A stretch of 64,000 nucleotides of DNA, taken from NCBI GenBank assembly GCA_030407315.1, contig JALQPE010002153.1, forward strand, positions 26,471-90,470, in the 5' to 3' direction. Of the stretch, positions 33,595 to 46,055 are shown in pieces. Numbering within the stretch: the first letter of the stretch is position 1; every line of letters begins with the position of its first letter. This DNA comes from Asparagopsis taxiformis (lineage: Eukaryota; Rhodophyta; Florideophyceae; Bonnemaisoniales; Bonnemaisoniaceae). The position numbers and the translations under genes were made by a program. The notes under the pieces are model-generated. The model was not told where the DNA came from. It did no database searches and was given only the letters and a program-made list of their open reading frames with translations.

Positions 33595-36500
33595 ATGTAT
33601 CCATCAACTCCCCCACCTTCCTTCTCTTCCTCCTCACAGCGACTCGTCACTTCCATTTCCCCTATTCCGATCCCAATCAGCGAGTGGGGAATCATGGCGC
33701 CTCCGCATCCCGACGCGAAAGGCGACGTTAACAACAACCCTCGGGAGTCTGCTCGCTCGTTGCCTGCAACGAGTACTCCGACCAATACCGCTTTGGCGGT
33801 GACAGCGCGCGCGGCAGCCCATCAACCGTTGCCGGGCTCTTATCTTGACCTCTATGCTCCTGCCGCAGCAGCCACGCAAGGCCTTTCTGACCCTTATGCG
33901 GGGACTGAAGTGATGCCAAGTTATTACTATAACTACCCACGGTCGCGGCCTGCGCGCGATTCTGTCATCCCCTCGGGTGTTTCGTATTTCACCCCCACAG
34001 GTGGCGGCAACCGCCCTCCGCGTTTTGGCTCCACTGCAGCCAGGGGGGACCAAAATCCAGGTCGACAGGGACGGGGCGTCTCCCCTTCGGTACCGGCTCC
34101 ACCGAGAATCACAAGTGACGGTAATCGTGGCCGTCTCCCTGGGGAGTCATCTGCGGGATCCGTCCCGGCCCCCGCTGGGGACAAGTGTACTCTGCGTTGG
34201 CTCGCCTCGTTGGCGAAGCTGAGTCACCGGCCATGGCCGCCAAGCTGGGTGAGGTGTTGAACCTGGTCAACACTTTGCCCTCGGGCAAGACGGCAGACAT
34301 CCCCGAACACTCTCAATTAACCGGGGGAACCCCGGAGTCTCAAGGGACGCGACGAGAACCCTATTACGGGTCACCGTCCCCGCGGGCGCCGCGGCCTTTA
34401 TAGTTGACGAAGCCTCCGGTAGCCCCGTCGGCTGGAGTTGCCCCTGGGCATGAGACGAGAGTGGTGGAATGGATGCGGACGCTTCACACGCAACCCTTCA
34501 TCCATCATCAGGACGCCTTCGGGCACGAGCTCTCGCGCGCACCCGGTTACCGCAGCTACGAGTCATACGGACGCTTGCCGTTGCTTCGCCCCGTCCTGGA
34601 ACGGTTCGAATGCATCAAAGGAACTCACGGAGCCGCCGTGGCGGATCAAGTAATGCGCAAGCGCATGGAGCATGGCCGATGTCGTATCACTATCCCGGCC
34701 AACTTCCCGAGCGACGTGTATCACCTCAGTGAACCAGAAGACGAACCAATGGTTCGAATGATCGCCCGTTGGATCAAATTAGACCAACCTGGGGCGTTGG
34801 TTGACGATTTCGCTGAGGTGGACATTCGTCTACTGGCTGACCAGGCTCCGATGTTCCCAGTGCGCTGGATTCGCCAGCAGTGGGGTGGGGAGTATCGCGA
34901 AGAGCGTCGGCGCACGTTCCCTCAAACAAGTAACCAACCCCTGCATCTCCGGCCGGGTCCGCGGGGTTACGTTATCACGTTCAAGGACGTAGAATACGTG
35001 CGCATTCCGACCAGGTTGCGTCGACGTTACTATGCTCGCATACCCCGTTGGATGGAAGTCCCAGAATGGGAGGTCTTGTTCCCGATGCCGCTCGAGTATC
35101 GCTACGCAGCGTCACACCTGGTGAGCTCGGAAGGGGGTACCCTCGCGAGGGTTTTAGACAAGATGGCCCATACGGAATGGGTGTGCTACTACGCCGCGAC
35201 GTGGTTGGAGAATATTGTGGCGCAAAACCGCATGCACCAGGTCCCTGAGGAGATGTTCAAGAAGATACGCTCTTTGGGCGTCGAGGCACCCATCTGGCCT
35301 AGCGGACTCATCCGCAATTTCGAGTGCTTCGATGTCACGCCCGAGTTGCTCGAGCATTTCTATCGTTTGCACGAAACATTCCCGTGGGAGACGGTTGACA
35401 TCGTGCCGCTACCCAATTCTCCTTACGAACCGACGCGTCGGCTGAGCAAGTGGGTGCCAATGGACCCGGTCTCGCATTCGATCGACTTATCGTCGTACCT
35501 GTTCGGAGTACGCCTCGAGTTGGGCATCCCCCTTAGGGTCCTCGAATACACTGCCGCGCAACCCCTCATGGGAGGTTGGATGGCCAGGGGGTGGGATTAC
35601 CCAGTAAGACTCGAAGATGTACCAATGATGGCCGTATGATGAACATATGACAGACATGGTGTTCCTCTGATGTACCGATAAGGAACAATCGCTCTTCAGC
35701 TGATGGCCGCATAGCGATACACCAAAGATGGACCTGAGATGTCTTTACGCTCATCTTTCGGACATCAGCGAAGTATCTCTTGCGCACAGTAGAGATATCA
35801 CGTACATCATAGGTTCATCTGAGGTATATCCTGGGTACATATTCATTTTCTTATAGGGTTACGTTACCCTAGGGCGACTCGTGGAGGACTGCATATCGTA
35901 TCAGACCCATGGCGGCCGTCCTCTCCTTCCGCGGGAAGAAACGGGCTTGCCCGTCGCGGTTCCCAGGTCAGCGCGTCCTCCGGAGGCCACAGAAGCGTCG
36001 GCAGAAATAGCCACCGTTGAGCCTGTCCCGGCTGATTCAGCCGGTCCGTCTTCGGTTACTCGGCCGCGGCCTTCCGACCGTTCCCTCCCATCCGACATGA
36101 CCGCGCATGCTTCGGCCTTGGAGAAGCGCGTGGAATAGCTCCAGCGCGCGGTGTCTGCGGGCCGAGAGCGACTGGCGCAAAGCGAAGCGGCGCGAGTGTC
36201 AGCCGAAGCTGCCTTGGCGACGGTTAAGGGCGAGAAGGAAACTCTGCGAGCAGAGTTGATGGCTGAGAACACGCTGCTGAAGCGAAAGCACGATGACTTG
36301 TTCAAGAGCCGGCTGGGGTACGCGCGTGATTTGGCGGAACAGGAGTTAGCCCTGCAGAGCGCGCTCTGTCAGGTCTGGGATCTGCACCAGCAGTCCAACA
36401 CGATATGCGCTAGGGCTGCACGCGCCATCATGACGGTAGAAGACCTGCGTGTTCGCCAAGCAGACGTGGAAGGGTCACGCCCTCTCCCTGGTAACGCGCT

Positions 36501-37005
36501 CGCGCGTGCCTTCCCGAGTATGGCGTTCTTACACGGGCGGAGGGTCCCCGCCGCGTCACCCTCGGGTGCAGCGACTGCCCCGGCGGCCACGTCTGAAGAG
36601 ACGATAACAGCCCCTCTTGGTGCGGCCATGGCCGCGCGTCCCGTTGCCAACGCTCCTACACCGTCGGCTAGGGGCGCTTCCGATGCGGTAGCGTCGGGTG
36701 GTTCTGCTCCGGCCGACCCAATGGCAGTCGAAGCTGTCAAGGCGACGACCTCGGTCGCTCCTGCCCCGACAGCAGCGGGAACTGCTACGGCTGTGGCCGT
36801 GGTCGAACCCGCCACGAGTAAGCCGACCTCCGCGGTTGCTACCCCTACGGCGACGGGTGTTACTGGTGTCGCCACCGCAGTGGCGGCGGCGGGCCAACGA
36901 GTCGCCCGAAGGCGTAAAAGGGCTCAGCCCTCTTCCCCTTCAGCGAGCGTGGGGTCTCCAATTAACAAGGACAGGCCGACTCGTCGGACTCGCACGCGCC
37001 GTTAG
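33595..37005 (+). pseudogene. Antisense accessory gene of element D with at least one predicted intron
   Basis: Plus-strand frames, opposite to gag-pol, fill this region. The N-terminal part (33595, MYPSTPPPSFSS) is Pro/Ser-rich. The central 411-residue frame (34404-35639) is Trp/Arg-rich with VVEWMRTLHTQPFIHHQDAF and repeated 'RW' and 'W.R' patterns. The C-terminal frame (35881-37005) is a coiled coil (about 36151-36330) followed by Ala/Pro/Thr-rich sequence and an Arg-rich end. A good intron, CCA/GTAAGA at 35604 to TTCATTTTCTTATAG at 35856, brings the central and C-terminal frames into phase. A frame change near 34180-34260 with TAG at 34401, and TAG at 36136, look like damage. No known domain is found. 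Confidence 0.55.
35604..35856 (+). other. Predicted intron in the antisense gene of element D
   Basis: The donor GTAAGA follows a complete Pro codon. The acceptor TTCATTTTCTTATAG precedes GGT TAC GTT. Removal of 253 nt joins frame 0 to the downstream frame without a stop. The tract is AT-richer than its surroundings and full of stops. Confidence 0.6.
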
Positions 37006-37019
37006 TCGCAGCCCGTTCG

Positions 37020-39500
37020 AAGCGCGTAGTAGCAACTGATACCCTAAGGTAATCTTTGACAGTTAATACCCGCGTATAGAGAGCCATTGTAGGTGTGCGA
37101 CAATAAAGCTGAGTTTCCAAATGAATTCCTTTATGCAACGAGGGTAGGAATTACGCATCACCTAACCCTTGCTACAAAAGAGGTCCCTCGGGAGTCGGAT
37201 GAAAACTCACCCCGTGGGTGAGAAACCATGTCCCGGGGGCTATGATGTGCCATAATAATGGCCGTTCGCGATGGCCTTCGCCGCTAGTCGCCTTACGCTC
37301 TTGGGCGATGCGTGGCTACGGCCTTCGCTGTTGCGCGAATTCAACTGAATTCGCCATCCGAACTGACGCTCTCTTGCAAGACGTCATCTCTTTTGTCAGG
37401 CGGCTCGATAGCCGCAGTGACAATCTTTACCGGCAAGCCGGTGAGTGAGAATCGCTCTCGCGCATGGAACTGGCAATAGAGTTCCCACTGGACGGAAGTC
37501 GAGGGGTCGTGCGACCATCCACGCACGCGTGTCGAGAGTCCCAAGGTACGTGCTTCCCATCGCGGATAATTACAACCGGCAATAGTGTGAGAGGCAAGCT
37601 GTAAAATATCTCGAAGTCCGAAGACGTCCGTTGTCCTGCGCAGCCACTTGTTCGGGATGACTACGGTCAGGGCCGTTGTGAGACGCTGGTGTCGCTAGCG
37701 TCGGCGCATTCCGCGCAAGTTAGGAGAGTTGGCCACCATCAGTGACAGGGCGCTCACTTAGGCGAAATCCCCCCGAGTGAGTCGACCTTGAAATGGGTGG
37801 TGGCCTAGGCCAATTCTTTTTCCGAGTCGCTAGCGATGTTCGGCGTACTCCAGAGTGCCCGTGCGCGAGTTTTGAAGGACAATGGTGGACACTACATTAA
37901 TGTAAACTGAGGTTATTGTGTTCACCCTCAGGTTGCATCTTGCCCATTTTCGCAGGTGACAAATTTTTGCAATGCCCAAATTGGCCTGGGAGCAGATCCC
38001 CGAAAATTTCTAAGTCCAAGGACGAATTCCGAGTCGCGACGCAACATTCCCGGAACCTATTCGAATCGAACCGCCGTAAGGCGCTGGCGCCGCTGGTGTT
38101 GGCGCCTTTCCTATCCGTTAGGAGGGTTAGCTGCAATCGGCTATAGAACGCCCCATTCATGCGATATTTTCGCGAATAAACTCCCCGAACGCGAGGGTTT
38201 GGCCTCGGCCAATCGGTATTATGGGCTGCTGACGGTGTTCGGCACGCCCTAGAGCGTCCATGTGCGGAATTTCAGGCGAAACGGCGGACACTACATTAAT
38301 GTAAACCGAGGTTGTTTGCGTTGCATCCTCAGGTTTGACCCCCCCCAATTGATCGTTTTTGGGGTATCAAATTTTGCGGATTGCCAACTGCGCTCAGGGC
38401 AGGTTGCGAATTTTCCTACGGCTCCGGGCGAAATTCGCGTCTTGCCGTGGCTTATTGAAATTGCCTCGGGGTGGCTGCTGTCGAGCCGTTACCGCTCACT
38501 AGCAACGCGGGTACTCTAGTGCGCCCGTGGAATTGGCGTGCCTTCCAGTACCTTGCGGTAACGCAGCTGGCGTTATAGGGTCCTAACGTGTCGTCCGATC
38601 GGGGGCGTGCATCTGGTCAAGGCCAACAGGTTCTCCGTATCGACGATAGTGTTCGGCGTGCTCAAAGGCGCACGAGTGCGAATTTTGGCGCACGACGGTG
38701 GACATCCATTATTGAAACCCAAGAGTATCTATAGGCGCATCACCGGGTGCTGCCCTCCTTCCACTTCACTCCTTTTGGGGTACCGGGTATGCGGTTATCC
38801 ATTCCCTCTGGGGGCAGGCCGCAGAATCTCGCTCAGGGCGCAGAATCCTTGGTACCACTTTTACTCGTCCTAGCACTTGGCGCGCTGTGGCATGGGTGCC
38901 AGCGACACGTGCAAGCGTCGCCGCTTTCACGGTCACGGGTTGCGAATCGCAGAGTGTCGTGGCGTACGTAATAAAGGAACCCCCGTGGGGGCGGCAGATA
39001 ACGAACGCATGCAGGGACTCGCGAGTGAGTTGATGAAGCCGCAGGACGGCGGGCCGTGAGTAGTCGGTCCCGACGCGATTCCTATAGGGAAGCACGCGTC
39101 GTTGACGGTGGTCGCGACCATTGGTCCATCGTGATTCCGATCAATCACGAGGTGTTTCCGTGCACGGAAACACAAGGGGCTTCCTAGGAAGAAAGGGTTG
39201 CAGGGTCGGCCGCGGTCCATTGATTGCTCCCTTGCCGTGGCAGAGGGGGTTCAGGAAGGGGGTACGCGCCTTAGACGGGTTATTGACCCTACCTTACTTC
39301 ACCCCGAGGGGGAAGAATACGTCAGGGCGATCACCGGTCCACTCCTTCTGGATGTCTACATCCTTGGAGTTTCTATTGGCTCCCGCCCGATCCGCGTCCC
39401 TCCCTTCCGGCACGGCGCACGCGCCGTGGTCAGCGTACACTCGTAGCGATATATCGGTCTGGTTGTGTACGTTGCCATTTGGCCACGGCCAACCAGCGCG
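37020..39500. other. Non-coding 3' region of element D
   Basis: Between the antisense gene and the chromodomain end. No conserved frame. It includes the three-unit repeat listed separately. Confidence 0.5.
37700..38900 (+). repeat. Three degenerate tandem repeats of about 400 bp in element D
   Basis: Landmark TTCGGCG/TTCGGCA recurs at 37839, 38238 and 38652, each followed by a G(T/C)GTGCG-type run and then GGTGGACACTACATTAATG or its decayed form (37885, 38286, 38697). Unit lengths are about 399 and 414 bp. Confidence 0.75.
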
Positions 39501-39530
39501 CGACATCTGGGTCCGGTGACTGTGCGTCAC

Positions 39531-40469
39531 TTAGATCCAACGGACACCGTGGATCAACGATATTCTTACCTTCCGGCTGTGACTTGGCCGTTTGAAACGA
39601 GCGCGCTCTTTTTGACGTGCGGTCCGTTTCCGATGCCGAGCCACTATAGCTGGGGGAAGGTTCGCTTCCGGCTCCCAGGTATCCTCCTCGGGGGCGTACC
39701 CCAACCAGCGTACACGGAAATAGGATATGCCATCCTCGTCTACCCATTCCTCGATAAGGTCGTCTATCGTATACTCCTTGGAGTGTTCCTCGGAGTCACT
39801 GTCGACCGGCGTCGGACTGACCAGTTCGCTTGCGTCCTGCGTTACCCGTGGGTAATCTCCGCGTACGATTGGCGCGGGGGTGCTTCCTTGGGGATTGCGC
39901 GGGTCGGATACCGTATTCCCGGATGGCGGGACCGCCCTATGTGCCGGTAGAAGCGCTTCGGAACCCGGTTCCGTCTGTACTTCGTTCGCCCGGGGGCGAC
40001 GCGGCAATCGACTTCTTGCATTAGCGGTTTCGCGGCCTTCCTTCTCACCGTCGCTACCAGGCTGCACCGGTCCATGACCCGGGGCTGGGCGTACGCGATC
40101 CGAACTAATTCTCTCGGGAATTCCGTCGACAAGTATGTCAAACGTGTGACCTTGGTTAGATATAACCGTATACGGACCCATCGATTGGAAATCCAACTTG
40201 TTCCGGGCTCGCCCGAGTATAGTCGTCTCCTGGGAAGTATTGCGCAAGTCGATATAGACTGCGTCCCCGGCTCGGATGCGGCCATTTGGTGCTCGCACCG
40301 CCTTATCGAAGTCGCGCTTGTACCGGGCTTGCATTTTCGAAAGCGAGGAATTAGCGCGCGCATACAACCCACGTAGCTGCCGGCGCCAAGACTCAAGCGT
40401 CCAGGCTTCATCACCTTTGAGTGTAACATCCTCCAAGCCTATCGGCGGCGGCGCGCGCGTCAAGACCAA
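39531..40469 (-). pseudogene. Integrase C-terminus and chromodomain of element D
   Basis: A 312-residue frame. It begins in the post-core part of integrase (QARYKRDFDKAVRAPNGRIR, then GDAVYIDLR). It then has a GPYTVI/ILVDG beta module with a GPF/Y-like segment, a disordered linker, and a textbook chromodomain: YTIDDLIEEWVDEDGISYFR, VRWLGYAPEEDTWEPEANL. Chromodomains bind methylated histone tails and steer integration to heterochromatin; the aromatic residues Y, W and W are present. It is offset by a frameshift from the preceding integrase frame. Confidence 0.85.
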
Positions 40470-41299
40470 TTCGAAGGGAATTGGACGGGGAGATATTCGT
40501 CCCCGTTGCGATGATCCTCAGCCACGTAATGGCGCAGCATAGACGCGAGCGTCCGATTGAATCGTTCGACTTGACCATTCGTCTGCGGGTAATACGTAGT
40601 AGTAGTCACCGGCTTAATACCCAAAATGACGCAGGCGTCGACGAAGGTCTTAGAACGAAACTGGGGTCCATTATCCGACAGGATAGTCTTAGGTGCCCCA
40701 TAAGTAAACACCCATTCCTCCACAAAGGCTTTCACAACCAGTCTAGCTTGTATCGAGCGCATGGCCACGAGCCTGCACAGCTTAGAATAACGGTCCATGA
40801 TGACCAGAACGTGTAACTTTCCTCGGGAGGTTTTCGGTAGAGGGCCCATGAGGTCTATGGCGACGTCCTCAAGTGGCCTAAGGGCCGGGAACAACTTCAA
40901 GGGGTTGGTATGGCGGGACAGCTGCATCCTATCCCTGGCGCATGTTTCGCATCCTCGCACGGTGGCGTGCACATCGACGACCATGGTCGGCCAATAAAGT
41001 CCCTGTCGTAGAGTATCGTACATCCGCCTCACCCCTGGATGTCCAGCGGTGGCGGAGTGGTGATAGTTACGCAACAGCCGAGGCCGTAGCGATTCGGGCA
41101 CGAGGACCTGTGGGCGAATGAGCGCTGGCAGTTTCCTCGCGAGAATCCCGTCTTCTGTAAGAACCACTTGCTGGTCCACTCCGTCATCCATACGTTTGCG
41201 CATAGTTTGACAAAACTCATCAACCAGTTGCGCTTGGATCCACTCATCCCTCGAGATGGCTTTGGGTACCAACTCGTGAGTGGAGACAAAACATGGCAC
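40460..41299 (-). pseudogene. Integrase of element D
   Basis: 280 residues with an H2C2 finger (HHSATAGHPGVRRM and CETCARDR) and a DDE core. The core residues are D in VAIDLMGPLP, D in TILSDNGPQFRS and E in NGQVERFNRTL. The enzyme inserts the cDNA into the genome. It lies in a different frame from both neighbours, so either indels or frameshifting must be invoked. The catalytic residues are all retained. Confidence 0.85.
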
Positions 41300-43874
41300 G
41301 GAATCGCCCAGGGCAACGGATACATATCCTCTGTCACGCTGTACTCATCATCCTCCATAAAGGTCCCGTAGGTTTTCTCCCCTTCTTGGATTGAGAAGGT
41401 GGGTATGTCCTCGTCGATGGGGGTTCGGTCTTCACCGGTGGTTTCTATCCGCGACAGCGCGTCTGGAACGACGTTTTTAATACCTGGGCGGTATTGAATA
41501 TCGAAGTCGAACTCCGACAACCGTAGTCGCCAGCGTGCTAGACGTCCCTCGGAAGGGGTAATGGACAGGATCCATGTGAGCGAGTTATGATCCGTTCTGA
41601 CGGTGAAGCGAGCCCCTTCTAAGTAGGTCCTTAAGAGGCTGATAGCCCAGAACACCGAGAGGCATTCCTTCTCCGTTGTCGTGTAGCGGCGTTGCGTGTC
41701 CGTGAGCGTTTGCTCCAGTACCCCACGGGGTGTAGCAGTTTGTCCTCCTGTTCTTGCAATAGGGCGCACCCCATCTGCCCGTCCGACGCGTCTACGTCGA
41801 GCGTGTACGGCTTCCCAGCATGCGGGAGGCGTAGGATAGGTGGCGACGCGAGCGCCTTTTTCAATTCGTTAAATGCCTCAAGCTGGGCATCTGAGGGCTC
41901 ATCCAACTGCGCTGGCATACCCTTCTTTAGTAACTCCGTGAGCAGCGCAGATATCTTGGCGTAGGATTTAACGAAACGTCGATAGACGTTGCAAGAACCC
42001 AGGAAACTCCGTAGCTGCGTTTGCGTCCGTGGGTACAATGATCCGTGGATCGCATCTAGGCCAGTGGTTATGACCTCGAGCTTGCCCGGTCGAATGCGGT
42101 GTCCAAGATAATCCACACCCTTGCGGAAGAACTCGCTCTTCTTGAACTTGAGCGAGACTCCTGCGTTCCGTAGAATGGTCAGTATGGCGTCGACGTGCGC
42201 AATGTGTTCTTCTTCTCGCGAGAAGATAATTACGTCGTCGAGATACACTAGGCAGAACTGCCATTTGACTCCCGAAAGGAGAATGTCAAGCGCACGCTGG
42301 AAGGTTGCGGGCGCGTTAGTAAGGCCAAAAGGCATGCGCACGAATTGGTAGGAACCAACGTGTGCTGTAAATGCCGTCTTCTCCTTGTCCGCCTCGGTGA
42401 TTGGAATCTGCCAATACCCGCTGTTGAAATCAAGCGTGGTAAAAATGGCTGCTTCACCGAGGGAGTCGATGCAGTCATCCATCCTCGGGATGGGGTATGC
42501 ATCCTTAACTGTCACGGCGTTAAGCCGTCGGTAGTCGACGCAGAAACGCGACGAACCATCCTTTTTCGGCACAAACACAACTGGGCTCGCCCATTCTGAC
42601 TGTGCCGGCTCGATGACGCCGGCATGAAGCATTTCGCGCACCTGGGTGGCTATAATCTCGCGATTTTTATGCCCCGCTCGGTACGGTACTTGCCGAATTG
42701 GCACGGTGTCTGGCTTCAAGTCGATGCGGTGCTGCGTCGTTGAAATCTCACCAAGGTGACCACTCCACATCGACGCGTGCTTTTCCAGCATCGCTATGAT
42801 TTCCTTCCCAAGGGAAGGGTTGGAGACTTCGATAGTGTCCAACACGGTTTGGCGCCAATCTGGCGCCGGTTCTGCCCGAAGGCATGCCTCGCCCGTCGGT
42901 GACTCGCCACCAACCGGTAAGGAATTATCGATGACCCGCGGGTCTTTGGTTCTCCCAGGGTCGTTAGCCTCGCGCGGGCCATTCTCTATGGACCCGACCG
43001 TGAGTATCGAGGCTGGCAGACCCTCAGTGTGTCCGAGAACCATGCCTTTGGGCAACTTAACATCTCGGTTGCCGAAATTGGCAACCTCCACGGCGAATGG
43101 TACCAACGTACGAGCGCTGATGACGCCGTTCGCCATCTGGATGTTTTTCCCTTCAAGAAGGGCCTCCTTCGGAACCAAGACTTGGAGACCTGGCTCCGAA
43201 GTAATTACGGAGACTCGAGTGGTCCGTCGCGGCGGGAGGGTTATACTCGCAGCCACGCGGACGTTGCGGTTGCGCGGCCTCGGTAGCAATGGCGACTGAG
43301 GCGCTGGTACTCTCTTGAGAGACTTCCGCCACCCAATGGGTATACGTTCCTGGGTATGGCGCATGATAAACAGCCGTTTTGGCGGAAGTACGGCATCGAC
43401 ATGAGCGTTGATGAAATCACATCCAAGGATGCAAGCGACAGCAAGTTGTTCGACAACTATGAAGCGTTGCCGAATCGTCGATTTCCAAACCTGAAGGTGT
43501 AGGATTGCCACGGCAATTGGTGGCATTCGGCGGCCGTTTGCATCAAGAACTCGAGTTCCTGCGGGAAGTTTTTCGAGAGGATATCGCTGCCGCCAATCAG
43601 TGGGGGGCGCGTTCTCTCGAATAACACTAAGGCTGGCCCCAGTGTCCAACACTGCGGCCAAGTAACTAAAACTTACCTTGGTCAATCCTAGCAACGCGTC
43701 AACTTGGTAGTTGCGCGTTCCGACGGTTAGTACAGAGACGTCACCGGGCTCATCCCTTGAGCCGGCTGGTTGTCCTTGGACAATGTTCTGCACTACAGGG
43801 GCAAGTTGGCTTGTAGCCGTTTGGGCTTGACCAACTTGTTCGGCACCCGGAAGCGGCGAATGAGCAAATTTCAC
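41029..43874 (-). pseudogene. Protease, reverse transcriptase and RNase H of element D
   Basis: The long frame 43874-41631 (747 aa) has an aspartic protease AAVLDTGASLSVI. Reverse transcriptase follows with WASPVVFVPKKDGSSRFCVD, MPFGLTNAPATFQ and the catalytic LVYLDDVIIFS. The thumb/connection comes next. The RNase H start (YTLDVDASDGQMGCALLQE) is followed by a frameshift near 41720. RNase H continues in the 41769-41029 frame with TTTEKECLSVFWAI and FTVRTDHNSLTWIL. Protease and polymerase active sites are intact. The shift inside RNase H would truncate Pol, so this copy is probably defective unless it is a sequencing error. Confidence 0.85.
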
Positions 43875-43906
43875 ACAGGGTCTCGAGGCGCTCGGAGGCG
43901 GTTCCC

Positions 43907-45952
43907 CTACATCGCCTCCTCCATCCCGTTTTCCGGGTGGGGGCCAATATCGCTGGAGGAAGAGCTCCCTCCTATCGATAGCTCGTCCAACTCCCGTGGG
44001 AGTTCAGCTTCTTCGGTGTCAACCAATAGGGTGCGTAGCATATCCCTTTCGTTCTGGTCGTATGGTTCGCGCGCCTGCGCGGCTTTGATGCTATCGCGGA
44101 CCTCCTGGGGAAGTAAGCGGCATTGGATCATGACATGACCCACCTTGCGGCATACGAGGCAACGTGGCGGTGTGCGTGCACTGGTGTACACTCGCGAGTG
44201 TGGGGTCTTAGGGTATTCCCGTCGCTGACCCAAGGGTCTTCCACGGTCCCTTTCTCGTCGACCACCATCGGAGCCATTGAAGTCCAACTGGCGTTGAGTG
44301 GGGGTGCGGGCGGTTGCGCCGGCCTCTACCCCTCCTTCAGAAACTCCTATGGGAGTCGTATCGACCGAATCCAGAGGCGGGGTATTTTCCCCGCCGAGGG
44401 CCACGGCCAACACGGCGTTATTGCCTTGTTCGCTCGCGAGCGTTCCTTCGTCTACGGATATCGTATTCACCCTACGCGTGGTGACCCGTTTCTGCGTAGG
44501 TATCGGGGGATTAGTGCGCAGGCGGGAGTGTTGGCGCTGCGTTTCTCGAGCAGTATCGCCAAGGCTCTGCGCGCGCATACGAACGTCCTGAAACGTCATA
44601 CGGGGGTTCTTGGACACATCATCCCGCACAACGTGTTGTGAATATGATAATAATCCATCGATGTAAATCGCCATGAGGGAGCGCTCGAGGAATGCGTCAC
44701 CGCACCTCAGGGCTTCCCTTCGGAGACGGAAGGCGAACTGGTCTTCAGTCTCTGCTACGCCTTGGCGCATTTGCGTGACTTGACGGTACGCGTGCTGGAG
44801 TACCGACTCCTTCGCGTACGCGAGTAACAGCCAGTTGACAGCTTCTGGATAGGAATTGATGATATCAATTCCCGGGCGTGCGTGGACAAAACCCGTGCCT
44901 CGGCCGACGTAAGAGAGCATCGTTTCATGGGCCTCCCCAGCCATGAAATATTTCATGAGCGGGAGGGCTGCTCCTTCGGCCACGCCGGTTTCATCACACG
45001 AAAACTTGAAGTTCTTCAAGAACGCCAGAACGGCGATTGGGTCTTCACCAGTGAAGAGCGGTACGGTCATGACATGCCTGAGCTGTCTTGCCGTCCGGGA
45101 CAGCCGCTGGGCGACTTCATCGTCGTAGCGGTTGTCTTGGTTCCGCAACCTATATGTGCGGTAAGATAGGGCTTTCGTGAAGCGCTCGTTAAGCGGCCTG
45201 ATTTCGACAAGGCCGGGGTAAGACGAGTCTGGTGACTCTTCCGCCTGGGGGCGTTCTTGGTGTGGGGCTTGAGCGCAAGATTCACGCATGAGGTCCACCC
45301 AGCGACGGGCTTCTTCATGTTCCCTATTTTCCCTGCGGGGGTCATGGTTCGGTGGGTCTCCACCGATCGGTTCCATTCGAACCGGTCGAGTGGCGTCATT
45401 GTTCCGGCCCGCCCTGCTGCGAGGAGAGAGCGGACTTAACGGCGCCTCGGAGTCCTGCATTTCTGTCACGGCGTCCCGGACGAGATGCGGAATTTCGAGC
45501 CTTAGGGCCGTCTTGAGTCGCGTGTAAACGCGTTCGGTCACGACCGACTCCAATTGTCTGGCCACGATGGGAACGATTTCAGAGATCAGCGAGGCGCGCA
45601 TATCGTCATAAGCTGCCTGCGGGTGAATGGCGCGGTCGATACGCACCTCCTCGCGAGCGATTTCACGGGCTACCTCCCGTGCGATAGCCCGGATATCCTG
45701 CGGGGCAACTGCCGTGGCAGGCGGCTGCTTCAAAGCCGCACTGGCAGGGGCAGTGGCCGTGCATGGCATCCGTGGGGGCCTGTCCGAAAACAGTCCTGTG
45801 GATGGCAATGTGGTCAAGCCGAGGCTGGGAAGCGGGTCAATATGGATAGAGGGCTCGCGAAGCACTCTCTTCCCCTCGCTTCTGCTGTTCGCTGCAGCAG
45901 GCGTCGGCTCTTGAGCCACCGATAATTCATCACCTCTAGGGGTAGGCGCCAC
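43907..45952 (-). CDS. Gag of element D
   Basis: 681 aa starting MAPTPRGDELSVAQE. Residues 80-150 include a charged helix (REVAREIAREEVRIDRAIH). The central part holds the gag capsid region with FTGEDPIAVLAFLKNFKFSC and RQVTQMRQGVAETEDQFAFRLRREA, split here for length. Near residue 600 is a canonical CCHC knuckle, CLVCRKVGHVMIQC, which would bind element RNA. The acidic end leads into the protease frame with a change of phase at 43907/43874. The frame is undisturbed. It is the first gene after the 5' LTR at the right. Confidence 0.9.
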   Translation of the reverse strand: MAPTPRGDELSVAQEPTPAAANSRSEGKRVLREPSIHIDPLPSLGLTTLPSTGLFSDRPPRMPCTATAPASAALKQPPATAVAPQDIRAIAREVAREIAREEVRIDRAIHPQAAYDDMRASLISEIVPIVARQLESVVTERVYTRLKTALRLEIPHLVRDAVTEMQDSEAPLSPLSPRSRAGRNNDATRPVRMEPIGGDPPNHDPRRENREHEEARRWVDLMRESCAQAPHQERPQAEESPDSSYPGLVEIRPLNERFTKALSYRTYRLRNQDNRYDDEVAQRLSRTARQLRHVMTVPLFTGEDPIAVLAFLKNFKFSCDETGVAEGAALPLMKYFMAGEAHETMLSYVGRGTGFVHARPGIDIINSYPEAVNWLLLAYAKESVLQHAYRQVTQMRQGVAETEDQFAFRLRREALRCGDAFLERSLMAIYIDGLLSYSQHVVRDDVSKNPRMTFQDVRMRAQSLGDTARETQRQHSRLRTNPPIPTQKRVTTRRVNTISVDEGTLASEQGNNAVLAVALGGENTPPLDSVDTTPIGVSEGGVEAGATARTPTQRQLDFNGSDGGRRERDRGRPLGQRREYPKTPHSRVYTSARTPPRCLVCRKVGHVMIQCRLLPQEVRDSIKAAQAREPYDQNERDMLRTLLVDTEEAELPRELDELSIGGSSSSSDIGPHPENGMEEAM

Positions 45953-46040
45953 TACAGGATCCTGTAGTCGTACGTACGATGCTCACCAGCGGAGATGTTT
46001 TAGCAACCTAGGTTGATCAACAGCGTCCCGAACGTTTCTA

Positions 46041-46053
46041 GGTCGAGAGACCA
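46041..46053 (-). other. Candidate primer binding site of element D
   Basis: The minus strand reads TGGTCTCTCGACC, 2 nt inside the 5' LTR. It starts with the TGG expected opposite a tRNA CCA end. The donor tRNA is not identified. Confidence 0.45.
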
Positions 46054-46055
46054 AA

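Noticed and set aside
34249..34403. Second intron in the antisense gene of element D (GTGAGG...TTTATAG)
   Set aside because: It would restore phase, but the frame inside it (MAAKLGEVLNLVNTLPSGK) looks like real protein, so a frameshift plus stop is equally likely.
39465..39950. 161-aa plus-strand frame in element D
   Set aside because: Antisense shadow of the chromodomain coding region; no start context or domain.
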